From Dioscorea cayenensis subsp. rotundata (lineage: Eukaryota; Streptophyta; Magnoliopsida; Dioscoreales; Dioscoreaceae), in the NCBI RefSeq assembly GCF_009730915.1, contig NC_052474.1, forward strand, positions 6,049,501 through 6,113,500: 64,000 bases of DNA, read 5' to 3'. This document shows, in pieces, positions 37,221-48,700 of the stretch (the first letter of the stretch is position 1; every line of letters begins with the position of its first letter). The notes under the pieces were generated by a model, which was given only the letters and a program-made list of their open reading frames with translations, made no database searches and had not been told where the DNA came from. The position numbers and the translations under genes are program-made.

Positions 37221-37555
37221 GGTCAAAATATCAAAATGGTCCCTCTATTTTGCGTTTTCCACCCTTTTAGTCCCTCTAATATAAAATCCGCCTTTTTGGT
37301 CCTCGTATTTTCACATTTTTGTTTTTTTGGTCCCTCTAATTGACGGGTCTGTCCTTTTGGTCCTTCAAGTTGATGAATTAGATGGACCAAAAAGGATAAA
37401 AAAATAGTAAATATGAGGGACCAAAAAGGACTGACTTTACAACTAGAGACGAAATATGCAAATCTGAGGGACCAAAAATGGCGATTTTTATATTAGAAGA
37501 AGCTCAAAAAGGCGAAAAAGCGAAAAAATAGAGGGACCATTTTGATATTTACACC
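37221..37555. mobile_element. Mutator-type (MULE) MITE with long inverted repeats, 335 bp
   Basis: The left end GGTCAAAATATCAAAATGGT and the right end, read inward, GGTGTAAATATCAAAATGGT are inverted repeats. They continue inward as imperfect pairing (ggtccctctatttt against aaaatagagggacc) so that the whole element can fold back. A 9 bp duplication ataaataaa flanks it (37212-37220 and 37556-37564), as for Mutator-like elements. The surrounding DNA is itself ataaata-rich, so the duplication could partly be chance. No coding capacity. Confidence 0.75.
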
Positions 37556-37952
37556 ATAAATAAATAGATAAATAAACAACTAAACTTTAAAAAAATAAAT
37601 AAAAAGATAAATAAATAAATAAAAACAAAAATAAATCATGTTATCACTCTTAATGAGTATGTAATTTTTTTAATTTTTAAATAGGGACAATTTTTGTAAT
37701 AAGTTATCCCTATACAAGAAATTTTTTTAAACCGTGATTTTTAGCTAGTACAAAAAAAATTAAAGTTGTCTTTGCATCTGGATTGGGTAGTTTGTGCTTT
37801 CGTCATTTATCGATAATCAATAGCGTAGTCATATGTTATCCCTCAAAATTTTACGTATCAAACAGACTCTGAAATTGTCGAAGGATTATCATTTATTATT
37901 TGAGGAATATGCATGCATCTTTACTTATATATATCATCCGATGAAGTAGTAA

Positions 37953-37955
<3 letters not shown>

Positions 37956-37983
<28 letters not shown>
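37956..37983. repeat. (AT)n microsatellite
   Basis: About fourteen TA units in the FTSHI2 upstream region. Confidence 0.9.
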
Positions 37984-38549
37984 GAGGACATGTAATTTAG
38001 GGATATCTCCATATTTAATTTAATTATTATTTTATTGTAAAGCTAACCCACTTCCGGGTTAGCATCATTGACTCCACACTTTTGAGGTTAGAAATTAAAT
38101 AACAATCGGTAGTTGGATAATTTAACTGTTATTGAGACGGAGTCTTTAGATTCATTTTTCAAGGGCGTATCAGAAAATATATTCTCTATATATATACTTC
38201 CAAATTTCCAATAATTGTATCAGAAAATATATTTTCTATATATATACATCCATAAATTATTTAAAAATATCACAAAACCTTCATTGTTTACATCTATACA
38301 TCCCCATATTTTGTCCACTTTTTCAGGGGTTTATAGGCAAAATCCCCTTGTTATATCCCTATATGTATGAAAATGAAAATTATTAAAAAGGCCCCTACTA
38401 AAACAGTTAAAAATTGCTATCTATCTCCCCCGTCGATGGCCATTATCCATTTCATCCCATTTTTGTTCCTCCATGGCATGAAGCTCCCTCTAAACCCTCA
38501 TTTCTCTTTCTCTCTTCAATGGTGGACCTCCATTGATCCAAGCATCTCC

Positions 38550-41500
38550 ATGGCCTTCTCCTCCCTCGCCTCCCCCTTCATCTCTTCCTTCTCTCCAATC
38601 CCCAAACCCCACTCCCTCTTCCGATCATCTGCTCTCCCTTCCCTAATCTTTTGCGTCTCTAACTCCGGCAATGGCGGAAGAGACGATGATGATGATGCGA
38701 GAAGAACAACTCTAAAGCTCCTCCAATTCTCCGTGACCATCACCATCGTCGCTGCTTCCCTCCCCCAACCCCGAGCCCACGCCAAGGTCTCTGAGAAGAA
38801 ACGATCCTCGAAGAGATCCGATGGGCTTTCTCCCGAGGACCTCAAGTCCTGGTCCCGCGACCTCCCCTCCGTCCACGACCGAATTCCCTACACCGACATC
38901 ATTGACCTCAAGCGTGATGGCAAGGTCAAGCACATCGTCAAGCTCTCCACTGCCAGCTTGCGGCAGCGCCCTGATCCGGTGCTTGTTGTTTTGAATGATT
39001 CTAGGGTTCTTCGAGCTGTGTTGCCGACGATGGAGAGAGATGAGAGGTTCTGGTGTTCTTGGGATGAGGAGAGTCTAAATTCTCTATGCATCAATGCTTA
39101 TACTCCTCCCATTAAGAAGCCGGAGGTGCCGGCGCCGTATCTTGGATGGCTGGCGAAGGTCCCGAGGTTTTTCTGGTCGTTGACGAAGAAGAAGCCACAG
39201 TCGAAGCGGGTGATGGAGCTGGAGCGAACGAGGAAAGAGCTTGCGGCCAGACGGAAGGCTGAGCTTGCAAGAGTGAGAGAAGAGAGGGAAATGATGGAGA
39301 AGGCTCTCAGGACTCAGAAGAAGATCGAAGAAAGGAAGCAGAGGCTCGAGGCTAGGAAGACCAATTACCAGGATTCACTCCGACAAGCGAGGGAGAATTA
39401 CAAGAACATGGCGAGCATGTGGGCTAGCATGGCGATGGATCAGAATGTTGCTACTGCACTTGGTGGCGTGTTCTTTGTCATCTTTTATAGGACTGTGGTG
39501 TTGAGCTATAGGAAGCAGAGGAAGGATTATGAGGATAGGCTGAAGATTGAAAAAGCCGAGGCAGAGGAGCGGAAGAAGATGAGACAGTTGGAGAGGGAGA
39601 TGGCCGGGATGGAGGGTGATGGGGATGATGAGAATGAGAAGGGTGGAGAAGATAATGCTTACCTTAAAATGGCAAAGAAGTTTATGCAGTCTGGTGCAAG
39701 GGTAAGGCGAGCAAGGAGCAAGCGGCTGCCCCAGTATTTGGAGAGAGGAATTGATGTGAAGTTCTCTGATGTAGCTGGGCTTGGAAATATAAGGCTTGAG
39801 CTTGAGGAGATTGTTAAGTTTTTCACATTGGGGGAGGTTTATCGGAGGCGAGGAGTGAGAATACCAGGTTAGTATTAGTGAAAGGCTTTATTCATCTATT
39901 GTCATATTGTAGTTATGCCATCAGTTCCATTATACCCTGTCAAAAGATAATTACTTCTTGTTCTTATGCTTGCTATATATTATTTGTTGTTTTTGAACCT
40001 GTTTTTATATTTGATTCGTTCTTATGGTCTCTTCAGATTGACGATTAATCTGGCATTTTTTCATATGGTTCAATAAGTGTTTGGTACAAGCTAAAAAAAT
40101 ATATCATTTGTTGGTTCCATGCGTTAAGCAGCCATAGCTTATTGTATACTTTCATATCCAGCATTATTTGGTTGGGAAAGGCTTTTTAGTTGTTGCTGAT
40201 GATGTTCTCCTATTACCAAGACTAATAATCTCTGACCATAGTTGACCAACTAAAATAAGTCTCCTCTTCTTGTTTTAGAGGATTATCACTGAAATTAATG
40301 GTATTCTTTTATTAGCATATGTTTGTTACCCTGTACTTCACCTCATGTTTGGAATGACTTTAGAAAGCTACCTTGAATTAATCCCCAAGAATTATTTATT
40401 TTGTGCACTTTATTTATCTTTCTATGATAGTTCATGCTTGATGTTGTTTGGGATGCTTGCTTTCAGGTGGCATACTTCTTTGTGGGCCTCCTGGGGTGGG
40501 TAAGACATTATTAGCAAAAGCTGTTGCTGGTGAGGCTGGTGTCAATTTTTTTTCAATTTCAGCATCACAATTTGTGGAAATATATGTTGGTGTTGGTGCT
40601 TCTCGGGTGAGGGCACTCTATCAGGAAGCCAAGGAGAATGTAAGATGTGATAAGTTGCTTGCTTTGTTTATTTATCTAGATTTTCTTTTATCTTAAGAGG
40701 TTCAGATGAACTTATGGTTCTATCATCTATGGTCTATTGGTCATCATTCGCTTTACATTTAGCGAATTTAGTGCTCAACATGGTGGACTTTTTTGAGGCC
40801 ACACGCTTACATAAACATCTAGGAAGCTAGAACAGGCAGAAAAGCCAACGTTTTCTTTTTGTGATATGCACCCTTTTATATCTTAAAAAGATTGCAAATG
40901 GTAGTTTTTGAGCAAAAATTTCTGTAGGCCCCTTCTGTCGTCTTCATTGACGAGCTGGATGCTGTCGGAAGGGAGCGCGGTCTGATTAAGGGTTCTGGTG
41001 GACAAGAACGGGATGCGACACTGAATCAGGCAAGAAGAATGACGCAATTGTACTTGAGTATTTTCATTATGTTGATTTTATTTCTGAATGATTGATAGTT
41101 ATGTTTGATAATCTAATGCTTGTCTTATTCACTGAAGCTCCTTGTGTGCTTGGATGGATTTGAAGGAAGAGGTGATGTAATCACTATTGCAGCAACCAAT
41201 AGACCAGATATCCTTGATCCTGCGTTGGTGAGGCCTGGGCGATTTGATAGAAAAATATACATCCCCAAGCCTAGCCTTATTGGTCGTGTTGAGATTCTCA
41301 AGGTATATTTTTTGAATTATTTGTTATTTATTTGTTTATTTATTTATTTTAGCTCTGTTATCTGGTTTGTTTTAAATGTCAGACAACTCGCATTTTAGTA
41401 CAATACTATCTTTGAGGTAATCTTTTATTTGATTTCTTTTGAAATAGTCCTGCTTGCTCAAAGGATTTGTTGTGATATCAACCACCTGCAGGATAAATTC

Positions 41501-44157
41501 TTTCTTAGTTTCTCATACGTTTTCCTTATAATTTCTGAAAAAACTATATATGTATTGCTAATATCCCCTTGAGTGTTTCTTGTAAAACAGGTTCATGCTC
41601 GTAAGAAGCCAATGGCTGAAGATGTGGATTATATGGCTGTTGCTAGTATGACAGATGGAATGGTTGGTGCTGAGCTAGCCAACATAATTGAGGTTGCTGC
41701 TATAAACATGATGCGAGATGGACGCCCTGAGGTATGCTGTCCTAAGGCTGAATACTATGTGATCAAGAACACCAGAAACTAGTTATTGATGTAAACAATC
41801 TTCACTGTATTATCATGAGGGTCTTTATCTTCACCTTGTAATGTGGCTGTGTTATATCAACAGCTAGTAAGGTTTCCTATGAAGACTTTTTCCTTGCGCA
41901 GATAACAACTGATGACCTTTTGCAAGCTGCACAAATAGAAGAGAGAGGAATGCTTGATAAAAAAGATAGGAGTTTGGACATGTGGAATCAACTAGCTCTT
42001 AACGAAGCAGCCATGGCTATTGTTGCTATGAATTTCCCTGATTTAAAAAATATTGAGTTTGTATGGATCAGCACCTTGTTTACTCTTTGCTGCTAGCCAT
42101 TGATTTTTCAGAATTTCTTGGAGAAAAAGCAACCTGGTAAAATGCCTTTTGCTTGCTAATGGTTTGCTTACTCCTATAGGTCACAATTGCACCTCGAGCT
42201 GGTAGAGAATTGGGCTATGTGCGTGTGAAAATGGATCATATGAAATTTACTGAGGGAATGCTTACGTATGTTCTGCCTTTAATTCATCATAAGTACTGTT
42301 GTTTCTGAACAAATGAAAGATGAAGAGAAAGCTTGAATTTTTTGCTTAAACTTGGTTACTGATTGTCCTATAATATATTAGTCCAAGGTTTTTTTTTCTT
42401 TTATGGACAGCTGAAAGTTATAGCTTATTATTTGCATTTGATGTTGACAGTCGGCAGTCTCTTCTTGATCACATCACTGTCCAAGTGGCACCTCGTGCAG
42501 CTGATGAGCTATGGTATGGTGAGAGTCAGGTGAGACTAAGTGTTTGTGGTTTTGGTTGTTACTTTTACCTTGTAGCATTGTGCGTTTTCCAATGAGTCAA
42601 CATAACTTCAATTGAGCATGACACCTTTTTGATCTGAGCTGACAGAATGTTATATATTTATTTTGGTTTAATTACTGTACAAATTACTATAATTGTGTAC
42701 TTTATGCCTTTTTAGTCCTTTTAATATTTTTAGATACAATTAAGTCCTTATATTTGGTCGAGTTGGGTCGTTCTAGTCCACTGTAATATTTTTAGGTACA
42801 ATTAAGTCTTTGCAATTTACACTTACCCATCTACACCGCGGACTAGAATGACCCAACTTTGACTAAATATGAGGACTTAATTGTACCTAAAAATATTGCA
42901 AGGGCAGAAAATACATAATTACATGGACCTGTACAACAATTAAATCTATTTACTTTCTACACTGAATACTTGAGGAGTAGTACTTTAGGAGTAGGTGTGA
43001 TTATATTGCTGGTTAATGGTTGAATTTATTCTTGATGGTTAATGTGAGATGTGCTTGAGGAAAACTTGCCACAATTAAGCAGTAATGGTTATGTGTTAGG
43101 TCCCTTGTTAGGAACTGATACATGAAAGCTCGAGGACTTTGAGGTTTCTGTAGAATCTCATAAGAAAAAACTAAGCACTTAAAACAGAAGTATGAAAGTT
43201 TTGTGAAAAATGTGACAGGCGCTCATTTGTTAAAAACAGCACCTAAAACACTAGTATGAAAGCTTTGTGAAGGATCCAACGGGTGCACAATGCTGGACGT
43301 GCCAGTTATTAGTATGAATGAATGTTCAAAAGGGATTCTTATAGGACCAGCCTTATATTTCTAGGGAATGGCTGATTGATTATAATATTCGTAATATTAT
43401 TGTTTTGACTACAAGGTTTCACTTTCAGACATAAAGCTGCAAGTTAACGTGCTCATTGAGTGCCAAGGTTGTACCTCAATATCTGAAAATCATTGAAAAT
43501 TCACTTGTCTATACTGGTGTGACTGAAAATCACTTGAAAGATCCATAGTTGATTCTCTCCCTGTGCTTTATTGTTGATACTGCAACATGACCAACATCCT
43601 TTGGAATTTTACAGTTGAGCACAATTTGGGCAGAAACTGCAGACAATGCTCGGTCAGCGGCAAGGAGCTTTGTTCTAGGTGGACTTTCTGAGAAATATTA
43701 TGGTCTATCAAATTTTTGGGTTGCAGATCGAATTAATGTACTATTCATTAACTAGTAATCCTGCAGAACATATATTTTTAAGTTTTATTATGTATGACAA
43801 CTTTGGTTATCAGGAGATTGATTTGGAGGCTCTGAATATTCTTAATATGTGCTATGACCGTGCAAAAGAGGTTTGTATTTGTCTTTGTCTTTGTCGTGCA
43901 CTAATGTTATAGATCCATGAATCTTAGGGGAAACTTTCTTCTCAAACCATACCATTTTTCTGCAGATCTTGCAACGCAACCGAAGGCTTATGGATGCTGT
44001 TGTCGATCAACTTGTTCAGAAGAAAAGTCTCACCAAACAAGAGTTTTTTAACTTGGTTGACGAAAATGGCAACCTTGAGCGTATGCCACCGAATATTCTT
44101 GACATCCGGGCTGCCAAGCGTGCGCAATTCCAACAGATGTTAATGACCAAAAAATAA
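38550..44157 (+). CDS. FTSHI2: Chloroplast FtsH-like inactive protease FTSHI2
   Basis: Eleven exons keep phase and give 864 aa (Arabidopsis FTSHI2/EMB2083, At3g16290: about 876): 38550-39867, 40467-40639, 40928-41029, 41138-41302, 41591-41731, 41902-42060, 42180-42265, 42451-42529, 43615-43737, 43814-43870, 43966-44157. A Ser/Pro-rich transit peptide is followed by a charged coiled coil and one membrane segment near [18 protein letters not shown]. The AAA+ domain follows: Walker A GPPGVGKT, Walker [10 protein letters not shown], second region [20 protein letters not shown]. The zinc motif HEXXH is replaced by NEAAM (about residue 667), so it is a pseudoprotease. In Arabidopsis FtsHi2 belongs to the Ycf2-FtsHi import-motor complex of the inner envelope and is essential for embryo development. 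An in-frame ATG at 38367 would add 61 residues without a transit-peptide look, so 38550 is preferred. Intron 3 has a GC donor. Confidence 0.95.
42665..42946. mobile_element. Foldback MITE in FTSHI2 intron 8, 282 bp
   Basis: The left end GGTTTAATTACTGTACA pairs with the right end read inward, GATTTAATTGTTGTACA. Further in, the pairing continues (aggtacaattaagtctt region against aagacttaattgtacct-like sequence). Flanks carry a near-perfect 10 bp duplication, tatttatttt (42655-42664) and tatttacttt (42947-42956), which suggests a Mutator-like origin. It lies wholly within the intron and leaves the splice sites intact. Confidence 0.6.
43174..43300. repeat. Local duplication in FTSHI2 intron 8
   Basis: A block starting agcacttaaaacagaagtat at 43174 is repeated as agcacctaaaacactagtat at 43238, a 64 bp tandem duplication with moderate divergence in the same intron as the MITE. 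Confidence 0.6.
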
Positions 44158-45787
44158 TCAGCTCATGTGAAGCTCATCTATTTTTCAAGAGGAGTTGATT
44201 TGGGTTTGTCCATATTTCTCACAATCTATAAAAGCACACAAACCTTTCCTCTTTAAATATTTCAAAATGTATTAGTATTTTTTGACCATGTGGATTGGCT
44301 GCTTCAGAGGTTGATAGACTCACAGATCCGGGCTCACATCACTTTGGCATTGAACTCACATCAAGCTGTCTGATAGTTCAAGTTAGACATTGTAAACTCA
44401 AGGTCAGGAACTCTTTTAAATTCTCTTTGCATAGCAGTATTTTGATAGATTCCTTTGAATAGCAGTATTTTGTTATGGAGATCGGCATTTCATTTTTCGG
44501 CAAAGGTGGCACACAATTGATGGAATTTCAGACAAGGTAATTAATTCTTAATTTTTTTCCAAGCCTGGATTAATTACCATTGGAGAAATGTAGAAAACTT
44601 AATGCAATTGCAGGACTATGAACCTTGTATGATTCGGAATTCACATTGCTTGATCTAAACAAATAATAACTCTGGTTGTGTATGGGAGTTGAATGTCTTC
44701 GCATTGCTCGTTTCTCCATTTGTGTGTGCTTCCTCGCTAAGTTCTTTGTGGATAATATCTTACGTGTTGTTACTCACCAAGCAATAAACAATAAGTTATA
44801 TGAAAATTGAATTATATTAAAAAAATATTTATAGTTATATATTGGTTGAACAGGCAGATGTGCTGCGGCCAGTATGACGGTGCTTATCTATATATAATTA
44901 TATTTTTAAAAATATACTTATAATCTGTAGACTTACTTGAAAAAGAAAAGGTTGATTGATAAATGTGACAAACACAGTACTATTATTAAATGGTCGGGAT
45001 TTGATCGTCTGATCTATGTGTTCTCACTTGATAATGTAAGGTTTGAGTTATAATTTTGTATTTATAATCGAGAATTTATCATCATTATTGCATCTAAGTT
45101 TTTTTTAAGATAAGATGCTGTGCTATGGATTTTTTTGATAAATTTTCTTTAATAATAAAATGTTTCAAATTTCACTTCAGCAAAATATTGAAAAGCTAAA
45201 TCAAAATTTGTTGAATATTTATATCTAAGTTTTTAAAAGTATTTTTAAAAACTATAATCATAATGTTTTCATACATATATTTTATTTGAATTAAGATTAA
45301 AGTCTATAGACGAGAGCATAAATGAAAAATTCCGAAAAATACCAAACAATCTGCAGATCTTCTCTAACACTAGTATTATAACACTAGCAAGAGAAGATAA
45401 TAACATTGCAGATATTTTGACGGCTTTTCCTTCTTTTTCAAGAAATGGATCCTGGGTTCTTATACATTTTGTTTGGGTCTGATTTTCTTCTTTTTTAGCT
45501 TTTTTATTTAAAAAAAAAAAATCATTTCCCTCCAAGTCTATATTTTCTTTCATTTACTCTTAATAAATAAATAAATATTTTTTTTTCTGTAGCTTCAGTA
45601 ATTATTGCTAATTTCGTTAAATGTATTAATTGAAAATTTTTCAGACAAAAGTTGGAGGAAAAAAGACATATATGTCCAATAAACACCCAAAAATGACATC
45701 CAATTTGAAATCACTCTCGACTGCCTCGTAAAAAAGAAAGCCTCAAAAACCCTAGTCCGCCTTCTCGCACGCGATCCACCGGCGTCG
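44158..45787. other. Spacer between FTSHI2 and NUP85
   Basis: Contains the FTSHI2 3' UTR, AT-rich DNA without supported genes, and the NUP85 promoter. A telo-box aaaccctag (45747-45755) lies 33 bp before the NUP85 start codon, in the probable 5' UTR. Confidence 0.5.
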
Positions 45788-48700
45788 ATGCCCGGCCGAG
45801 CGTCGGATCCCGGAGACTCCCTCGTCCCCTTCTCACCGGAGGTCCGAGACCCCGTCGTGTACCCAATCCGCCATGGCATCAATCCCCCGCTATTCCGGGT
45901 CTTTGTCTCCTGGTCCGATGGGAACCTCCTCAACGTTGCCTGCCTCCAAGCCCCATCGCCGGTGTCCAATACGACTGCGAGAGCCGCGGAACCGGAGGCT
46001 GACATTGGTGGGAAGGTGGTCGAGGTGAGGCTCGGCGAGGGTGATGGCGAGATCAACGAGGAGCAAAGGCGGAGGATCGCTTATGGGTCTGTTCCTGCTT
46101 TCGCGATGCTTCAGAGCCGGAGGAATTCCCTTTCGATGATGTCAAGGATGGCCTCCTCCTCTTTCCGCAATGAGTGGTAAGCTGTAATCTTTTTTTCATT
46201 TCATTTAGGAGTTCTGTATATTTTAGAAAAGAAACTTTGCGGTTTGCTTGCATTAGTTGTATGGTGAAAATCACTATTCGAGGAAAATAAAATAATTTTG
46301 TGCTTGAAATGCTTGATTCACTCTTTTCTCTTTGACCTTCTGCAAATAGTGGTGATATCCTCTGATGGCTTAGGAGTTCTTCATAGTATAAAAGGCAATC
46401 GTGGAGTTTGGTTGAATTAATTGCATGGTAAAAAATCCTTTTTAGTTTAATTTTGTGATTGAAATTCTTGTTGCACTATGGTCCCGTCAACCTTATGTGT
46501 GAGTGGTGGTCTTCTCTTAGTGTCTTAGAATTCGTTAGGACAAAAATCTCAGAGATTACTTGAATTGGTTGCATAGTGAGAATCCTCATTAGAGTAAATC
46601 ATTTCATTTTGTGTTTGAATTAATTATTTAATATTTTTCTCTTTGAAGCACGTGATAACTACTAGAAGAATTTTATCAGTAGATTCACATTTATTTTACT
46701 ATTAACACACCTGAGAAAACCTTAGGTTTGTTGTCCGGAAGCTGTAGTTTGGAACCAAAAGAAGCTCCCTCCAACAAGCCTACTGATTACAAACTGAAAA
46801 GAGTTACCTAACACTTAACCACCTATGGTGTCACATTAATGGTAACTATTTCATGTTGCAACTAGAGAATTAAAGGGTACCATTAACCATATGTTGCTTG
46901 AGATTGAACTGTTTAAGGACATGATTTCAACTTGCCTCATGTTTCTAAGTTTCTAACAGCTAAAAGCTTCCAAGCAATTTGTAGTTTCCCTCATAGTTGA
47001 TGTTGATGCCCTTCAGCTGTCAGGTATCTTTGAGGTAGATCTTCTAGAGAATATGCATATATTGCTTATGTCTCTTCTGTTCTCTGCATATCAGCCAACA
47101 AATATTAAACAAGATCAGTATAAGTAATTGTTGACTGATTTCTCCTTGCATTTTTGCTCTCCAAGTTGTCTATACGTCAACCATTGCGGCTCTGAACAGT
47201 TAGACATTAACACTTTTGTGCATTGCCATCTGATAATCTGCTGATCATAGTTGCTGTGTTTATGGAGCATATAATTCTTACTTTCTGTAAAATGCGTTAT
47301 GTCCTTTTTGCTCTTGTTTCAAGCAATTCATAAGAAATCTCGGTTTGTATTATTATATGCTTGTTCAAAGTCCAAGCCAAAAAAAAATTATCAAATGCTT
47401 TCTCAATGTCCAATCTCAAAAGAGCTCCTTTTCTCTTATTGTGGTTATACTTGTTAAATTTCTTGGGTTTTCGGCAACCTAATCTAGAATATGATCTGCC
47501 TTGGAAGGAAAGAGACTAAGTAATCTTTAGTGGATGTGCGGTCATTGTGTTCATTCTAATGCTAAGAGTTCTCACAAATGCTTTGACGATACAAATAAAT
47601 AAACCAATTGAGTTGAGACCCTAAGAATATTCCCTTTCTTCTAAGGTACGAACCAAACTTTTTGGTCAAATTTTGCGGTTTGAAATGAGGATATTGATTT
47701 TCTTCTATTTGCATTTGTTCAAGAATTTTGTATTTGCATATGCTAATTAAAATTGACAACATTTTCCAACCACAGTTTGCAGCCCCTCAAATTGTTTTGG
47801 GTCTATTACACCAAATCACAGGTTGCTTTTGAGTGTGATGAGTGATTTTCTCTTTTCTCTATGTGTTCAATTTCATATCCAGGTGGCAGCATGTCCTGGA
47901 GTACAGTAATCAAATAAAAGATCTCCTTGGGGCCCCTAGACTTCCTTCTAGCTCAGTGATTGAAGACTCGAAGGTGGTTCTGCAGGTAGTTCTCCTCTGT
48001 ATCATTGACATTTCAGGTGCTCAGGCATACACAAACACACACACAATGCTCTTTTTAAGCATATTGCCAGTGGTTGGTTACAGGGCATTCTCATTTCTGA
48101 ATCAGTTTAGCTTCAAAGTTTTTATCATACTGCCTAGAAAATTTATGACTTTGCTGTTGTTTGTAAAGAGGCATGCCATGAGATTCTATGATCAAAAGCA
48201 TTTACCTGTATCTTTTCAGGGCATATATTGTCATCGTAGTTTGTCTTTGCAATAAATCTGTTTTGAATTTCAATTAACATGTGCCTCTTTCTCTTTTTTT
48301 TTTGCAATGGTAATTTTGTTTCAGCAAATTGAAGAACCTTCCAGTTTAAAAGCAGCATGGGAGTTAATGGAAATATTTTATGTGGATAAGCAGTCATCAG
48401 CTTGGCTTCCTGAACGACTTGTCGATTGGTTAGCAGTTACGATCTTTCGTTTGATGCTTTTTGAAATTCTGTATTGTTGATATGGACAGCTGTATTGCTG
48501 ACGTTTCTTTTTGTTCATGAAATGCCTTTGTTTTCTTAAGCGCCTTTGCTAATATATATTTTATCATGTAGGGTTATGATTGCATTCTGGCCAGAACGGA
48601 GACTGCAATCTACTCAAAGCTTGTCAATGTTCAGAAAAAGATTGTTAAAATACAGGTGTGACTTATGTTTTGTCAAGCAATATTCATTTCATCCTCTTAT

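Larger units (their letters stand above)
36316..38549. other. AT-rich spacer between NUP35 and FTSHI2
   Basis: Holds the NUP35 3' UTR, an A/T-rich low-complexity zone with repeated ataaata (37.15-37.22 and 37.56-37.63 kb), a Mutator-type MITE (37221-37555), an (AT)n run (37956) and the FTSHI2 5' flank. A 33 bp block (starting gtatcagaaaatatatt) occurs twice, at about 38167 and 38217, as a 50 bp tandem duplication close to the FTSHI2 start. Confidence 0.5.

Noticed and set aside
38367..38549. Upstream in-frame ATG for FTSHI2
   Set aside because: The 61-residue extension does not look like a chloroplast transit peptide, while MAFSSLASP at 38550 does.
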